Positions 60,876-64,000 of a DNA stretch of 64,000 nt are shown here, piece after piece (the first letter of the stretch is position 1; each line of letters begins with the position of its first letter). The position numbers and the translations under genes were made by a program. Origin of the DNA: Rhodoferax koreense (GTDB taxonomy: Bacteria > Pseudomonadota > Gammaproteobacteria > Burkholderiales > Burkholderiaceae_C); contig NZ_CP019236.1 in assembly GCF_001955695.1 (NCBI RefSeq), positions 868,001 to 932,000 on the forward strand, read 5' to 3'. A model generated the notes under the pieces. It ran no database searches. It was not told the DNA's origin and worked only from the letters and a program-made list of their open reading frames with translations.

Positions 60876-61618
60876 ACCAGCTCGACCTGCAGGGCCGCCA
60901 CGCGGTCATCACCGGTGGCGCGGTCGGCCTGGGCTACGCCATCGCCCAGCGCATGCTGGCCTCGGGCGGCAGCGTCACGTTGTGGGACATGAATCCGCAG
61001 GCACTGGAAAAGGCCAAGTCGGCGCTCGGTGACAAAGTGAACACCGTGGTGGTCGATGTGAGCCAGCACGCCAGCGTGGTCGAGGCCGTGCGACAGACCG
61101 TGGCGGCCAACCCGGCGGTTGACATCCTCGTCAACTCCGCCGGCATCACCGGCCCCAACGTCAAGCTCTGGGACTACCCGCCCGAAGCCTGGATGCAAGT
61201 GCAGCAGGTCAACCTGAACGGCCTGTTCTTCTGCTGCCGCGAGATCGTGCCGCTGATGCGCTCGCGCAACTACGGCCGCATCGTCAACATCGCCTCGGTG
61301 GCCGGCAAGGACGGCAACCCGAACGCCAGCGCCTACAGCGCCAGCAAGGCCGGCGTGATCGGCCTGACCAAGTCGCTCGGCAAGGAATTGGCCGACACCG
61401 GCATCCGCGTGAACTGCGTGACGCCGGCCGCGGTGAAGACGCCGATCTTCGACCAGATGTCGCCCGAGCACATTGCCTTCATGTTGTCCAAGATCCCGAT
61501 GGGCCGCTTCGGCGCGACCGAGGAAGTGGCGGCGATGGTGGGCTGGCTCAGCACCGAGGACTGCTCGTTCTCCACCGGCGCGGTTTTCGACCTCTCCGGC
61601 GGCCGCTCGACGTATTGA
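60872..61618 (+). CDS. SDR-family oxidoreductase
   Basis: A 248-residue classical SDR: AVITGGAVGLGYAIAQRMLA, then NSAGITGPN, NIASVAGKDGNPNASAYSAS with the catalytic Tyr-x-x-x-Lys, and CVTPAAVKTPIF. It is clearly different from its upstream SDR neighbour, so the two probably oxidise successive substrates (for example the free sugar and the 2-keto-3-deoxy acid). It is translationally coupled to the first SDR. Confidence 0.87.
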   Translation: MNQLDLQGRHAVITGGAVGLGYAIAQRMLASGGSVTLWDMNPQALEKAKSALGDKVNTVVVDVSQHASVVEAVRQTVAANPAVDILVNSAGITGPNVKLWDYPPEAWMQVQQVNLNGLFFCCREIVPLMRSRNYGRIVNIASVAGKDGNPNASAYSASKAGVIGLTKSLGKELADTGIRVNCVTPAAVKTPIFDQMSPEHIAFMLSKIPMGRFGATEEVAAMVGWLSTEDCSFSTGAVFDLSGGRSTY

Positions 61619-61673
61619 GCGCCAATGTTCTAATTGATAACGGAATTCTGATCCCCCAACCGAAAGGAAACTG

Positions 61674-62522
61674 ATGAAACTCGTGCGTTATGGCAACCCC
61701 GGCAAGGAAAAGCCCGGCCTGATCGATGCCGAAGGCAAGCTGCGCGACTTGAGCGCCATCGTCAAGGACATCGGCCCCGAGCAGCTGAGCGACGCGGCGT
61801 TGGCCAAGATCGCCAAGGTCAAGACCGACAAGCTGCCGCTGGTGCGCGGCAAGCCCCGCATGGGTTGCCCGCTGACGGGTGTGGGCAAGTTCATCGCCAT
61901 CGGCCTGAACTACGCCGACCATGCGGCCGAGTCCGGCCTGCCGATCCCGCCCGAGCCCATCGTGTTCATGAAGGCCACCACCTGCATCCAGGGCCCGAAC
62001 GACCCGGTCATGCTGCCCAAGGGCTCGGTCAAGAGCGACTGGGAAGTCGAGCTCGGCGTGGTCATCGGCACCAAGGCGCGTTATGTGTCGCAGAAGGAGG
62101 CGCTGAACTTCGTCGCCGGCTACTGCACCATCAACGACGTGAGCGAGCGCGAATACCAGATCGAACGCGGCGGCACCTGGGACAAGGGCAAGGGTTGCGA
62201 CACCTTCGGCCCGATCGGCCCGTGGCTGGTCACGCGCGACGAAGTGCCGAATCCGCAGAAGCTCGACATGTGGCTCGACCTGAACGGCAAGCGCGTGCAG
62301 ACCGGCAACACCAGGACCATGATCTTCAGCGTGGCCAAGATCGTGAGCTATGTCAGCCAGTTCATGACGCTGATGCCCGGTGACGTGATCACCACCGGCA
62401 CGCCACCCGGCGTGGGCCTGGGCATGAAGCCGCCGCTGTACCTGAAGAAGGGCGACGTGATGACGCTCGGCATCCAGGGCCTGGGCGACCAGTCGCAGAC
62501 CGTCGTGCCGTTCAAGCTGTAA
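61674..62522 (+). CDS. FAH-family hydrolase (2,4-diketo-3-deoxy sugar-acid type)
   Basis: A 282-residue enzyme of the fumarylacetoacetate hydrolase fold. GLNYADHAAESG leads to the metal ligands in DWEVELGVVIG, then GYCTINDVSEREYQ, RGGTWDKGKGCDTFGPIGPWL and the TTGTPPGVG loop. It would cut a 2,4-diketo-3-deoxy acid to pyruvate and a hydroxy-acid (lactate in the fucose/rhamnose routes). A GAAAGGAAACTG leads into the ATG. It ends the operon at a strong terminator. Confidence 0.88.
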   Translation: MKLVRYGNPGKEKPGLIDAEGKLRDLSAIVKDIGPEQLSDAALAKIAKVKTDKLPLVRGKPRMGCPLTGVGKFIAIGLNYADHAAESGLPIPPEPIVFMKATTCIQGPNDPVMLPKGSVKSDWEVELGVVIGTKARYVSQKEALNFVAGYCTINDVSEREYQIERGGTWDKGKGCDTFGPIGPWLVTRDEVPNPQKLDMWLDLNGKRVQTGNTRTMIFSVAKIVSYVSQFMTLMPGDVITTGTPPGVGLGMKPPLYLKKGDVMTLGIQGLGDQSQTVVPFKL

Positions 62523-62545
62523 GCCGGTCCTCGCGCACAAGCCAG

Positions 62546-62580
62546 ACCGCCCCGCACTCGCGAGAGTGCGGGGCGGTTTT
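62546..62580. terminator. Strong bidirectional-type terminator
   Basis: A perfect 14-base stem, ACCGCCCCGCACTC / GAGTGCGGGGCGGT, with a GCGA loop and a T run on the + strand. It lies between the convergent FAH and maleylacetate-reductase genes; A on the left arm allows action for the opposite strand too. Confidence 0.92.
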
Positions 62581-62611
62581 CATTGGTGCTTGTGTCGCAT
62601 GGATGACGGGC

Positions 62612-63673
62612 TCAGGTGGTTGGCGCCACGCCGTCGTAAGCGTTCTGCAGCAGCTGCCGCAGTGCCCGGGCCTCCACGGGGCGCGGATTCGGGTACTCGT
62701 TCTCGACCGCGATGGCGCAGGCCCGGTCGAGGTCCTCGGCGCGCAGGCCAATGTCCTTCAAGGCCAGCGGCGCGCCGTTGTCGCGGGCCAGCGCAAAAAC
62801 GGCCTGCGCGGCGTCCGTGCCGCCCAGGGCACGCGCGATGCGCTGCATGGCCCCGTCTGCCGCTGCGGCGTTGTAGGCCAGCACATGCGGCAGCACGATG
62901 GTGTGGGTCTCGGCGTGCGGCAGGTTGAAGCTGCCGCCCAGCGTGTGGCACAGCTTGTGGTGCAGCCCCATGCCGACGCTGCCCAGCACCTTGCCGCACA
63001 GCCAAGTGCCGTAGAGCGCGTCGGCACGCGCCTGCAGGTCGCCGGGTGCCCGCCGGATGGCCGGCAGCGCGCGGCCCAGCGCCGCGATGCCTTCCTCGGC
63101 CAGCAGGCTGGCCACCGGGTTGCCGTTCGGCGCGTACAGGCCTTCGGCCGCATGGGCGATCGCATTGATGCCGCTGACCACCGACAGCCCCACCGGCAGG
63201 CCCAGCGAGAGCAGGGGGTCGTAGACCACGGTGCGTGGCAACACGCGCGGGTCGCGCCCGGTGCGCTTGATGCCGTCTTCGGTGAAGCCGTAGATCGGCG
63301 TCATCTCCGAGCCGGCGTAGGTGGTGGGTATGGCCAGGATCGGCAGACCCGAATCGAAGGCGATGGCCTTGCCCAGGCCGATGGTGGAGCCGCCGCCGAT
63401 GGCCACCGCGCAGTCGGCGCCGTACTGGGCGGCGAAGCGGCGCGCGGCCCGGGCGGTCTCGATGGGCACGTGCATCACTGCGGCGTCGAAGATGCCCGCC
63501 GCCCGGTGGCCCAGCAGGCCGGCCACCTGTTCCGCCTGGGGGCGCTGGTGCGGCGTGCACAGCACGATGGCGTTGCGAACGCCCATCGCATCGAGCTCGG
63601 CGGCGGTCTTGTGCAGCGTGCCGGCGCCGAACAGCACACGCTGCGGCTGGCTTTCGAAGGTGAAGGCGTGCAT
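62612..63673 (-). CDS. Maleylacetate reductase (Fe-ADH family)
   Basis: A 353-residue iron-type alcohol dehydrogenase family member matching maleylacetate reductase in length and sequence: RVLFGAGTLHKTAAELDAMG, then GGGSTIGLGKAIAF, PTTYAGSEMTPIYGFTEDG (the hallmark of this subfamily), and HKLCHTLGGSFNLPHAETHT with metal/NADH-site His residues. It converts maleylacetate to 3-oxoadipate in aromatic degradation. The start lies next to a damaged Bug gene, which suggests an aromatic-acid setting that extends beyond the window. Confidence 0.9.
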   Translation of the reverse strand: MHAFTFESQPQRVLFGAGTLHKTAAELDAMGVRNAIVLCTPHQRPQAEQVAGLLGHRAAGIFDAAVMHVPIETARAARRFAAQYGADCAVAIGGGSTIGLGKAIAFDSGLPILAIPTTYAGSEMTPIYGFTEDGIKRTGRDPRVLPRTVVYDPLLSLGLPVGLSVVSGINAIAHAAEGLYAPNGNPVASLLAEEGIAALGRALPAIRRAPGDLQARADALYGTWLCGKVLGSVGMGLHHKLCHTLGGSFNLPHAETHTIVLPHVLAYNAAAADGAMQRIARALGGTDAAQAVFALARDNGAPLALKDIGLRAEDLDRACAIAVENEYPNPRPVEARALRQLLQNAYDGVAPTT

Positions 63674-63678
63674 GGTGG

Positions 63679-64000
63679 TCAACCCGCCTCGCGCAGCGTC
63701 ACGGCGGGCAGCTTGGGGTAGATGTGCTGCTCGGTGGCATACGAATCGAACACCATCGCCAGCGTGTAGCCGTCGGGCGAGCTGCGGACCACCGACGCCA
63801 TGCCGATGGTGCCGCCCGCACCGCCCCGGTTGTCGATGATCAGCGGCTCCTGGATCTGCCGGGCCACCTTGTCGACCGTGCGGCCGGCGGCGCACGGCAC
63901 CACCAGCGTGACGGCTTTGGACGGATGGGTCTGCGCCAGCGCGGCCGCCAGCAGCCCCGCGCCCGACACCGCACCCAGCGCCAGCCGACGCAGCAGCGGT
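63679..64000 (-). pseudogene. Truncated Bug/TctC-family binding protein (runs off the window)
   Basis: It reads LRRLALGAVSGAGLLAAALA (leader), then KAVTLVVPCAAGRTVDKVARQ, IIDNRGGAGGTIGMASVV, SPDGYTLAMVFDSYATEQHI and stops soon after YPKLP, about 200 residues short of a normal Bug protein. The segment between VARQI and IIDN is also shorter than in intact homologues. The start lies outside the window. Together this indicates a pseudogene, or a gene cut by a deletion next to the maleylacetate reductase. Confidence 0.7.

Overview
The window is a GC-rich bacterial chromosome segment that most resembles the betaproteobacterial family Comamonadaceae (Variovorax, Acidovorax and relatives). The grounds are: tandem Bug/TctC periplasmic binding proteins, PHA-granule proteins beside an acyl-CoA-binding protein, the argB-slmA pair, a gcr-apaG-rpe neighbourhood, a DUF1840 protein, and two families of short interspersed repeats of a kind I associate with that family. 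No rRNA, tRNA, CRISPR array, transposase or phage gene was seen. No gene-free stretch exceeds about 260 bases.

Left part (1-27.7 kb), mostly core and metabolic genes: a CoA-binding protein, thiL, an EamA exporter diverging from an AraC regulator, a MarR / CPA2 antiporter / YbdK ligase operon, and gcr-apaG diverging from rpe. Next comes a Crp/Fnr-type regulator diverging from a long operon (10.98-19.5 kb): an acyl-CoA synthetase, livGHM-type transporter genes, a binding protein, livF and a phenylacetate-CoA-ligase-like protein. This looks like an uptake-and-CoA-activation unit for an organic acid. Two Bug binding proteins, a DUF1840 protein, cfa, a lipoprotein aminopeptidase and a polyhydroxyalkanoate-related group (PHA-system protein, ACBP, TPR protein, TetR regulator, phasin) follow.

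Middle part (27.9-54.7 kb), a surface-polysaccharide (O-antigen type) locus: rfbBDAC makes dTDP-L-rhamnose, wzm/wzt form an ABC exporter whose ATPase carries an extra C-terminal domain, and then come a 1544-residue multi-domain protein, two Gtr-like modules (GT-C enzyme + polyprenyl-phosphate GT2 + GtrA flippase), a methyltransferase, an epimerase, a GMC oxidoreductase, wecB, another glycosyltransferase, an aminotransferase, an acetyltransferase, an opposite-strand GT2 of low GC, and a WecA-like initiating transferase. Almost every gene from rfbA to 52.66 kb overlaps its neighbour by 1-20 bases, so it reads as one translationally coupled unit. The 1544-residue protein joins GT17, methyltransferase, a seven-unit heptad repeat, GT4-like and GT2 domains and a Cys4 motif. 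It is the best candidate for an undescribed chain-building and chain-terminating enzyme. Base composition shifts inside rfbC and inside the wecA-like gene, which suggests that the variable island was exchanged by recombination in its flanking genes.

Right part (54.8-64 kb): argB and slmA (core), then a sugar-acid catabolic group (Ldh-type dehydrogenase, UxaA-type dehydratase, a GntR/FadR regulator diverging from two SDR dehydrogenases and an FAH-family hydrolase) that ends at a strong terminator. A maleylacetate-reductase-like gene and a damaged Bug gene running off the window edge complete it. Two repeat families recur: a Comamonad-type palindromic repeat (five clusters) and an approximately 60-bp GCTA...TAGC / GCGC...GCGC element (four copies, three of them inside coding sequence).
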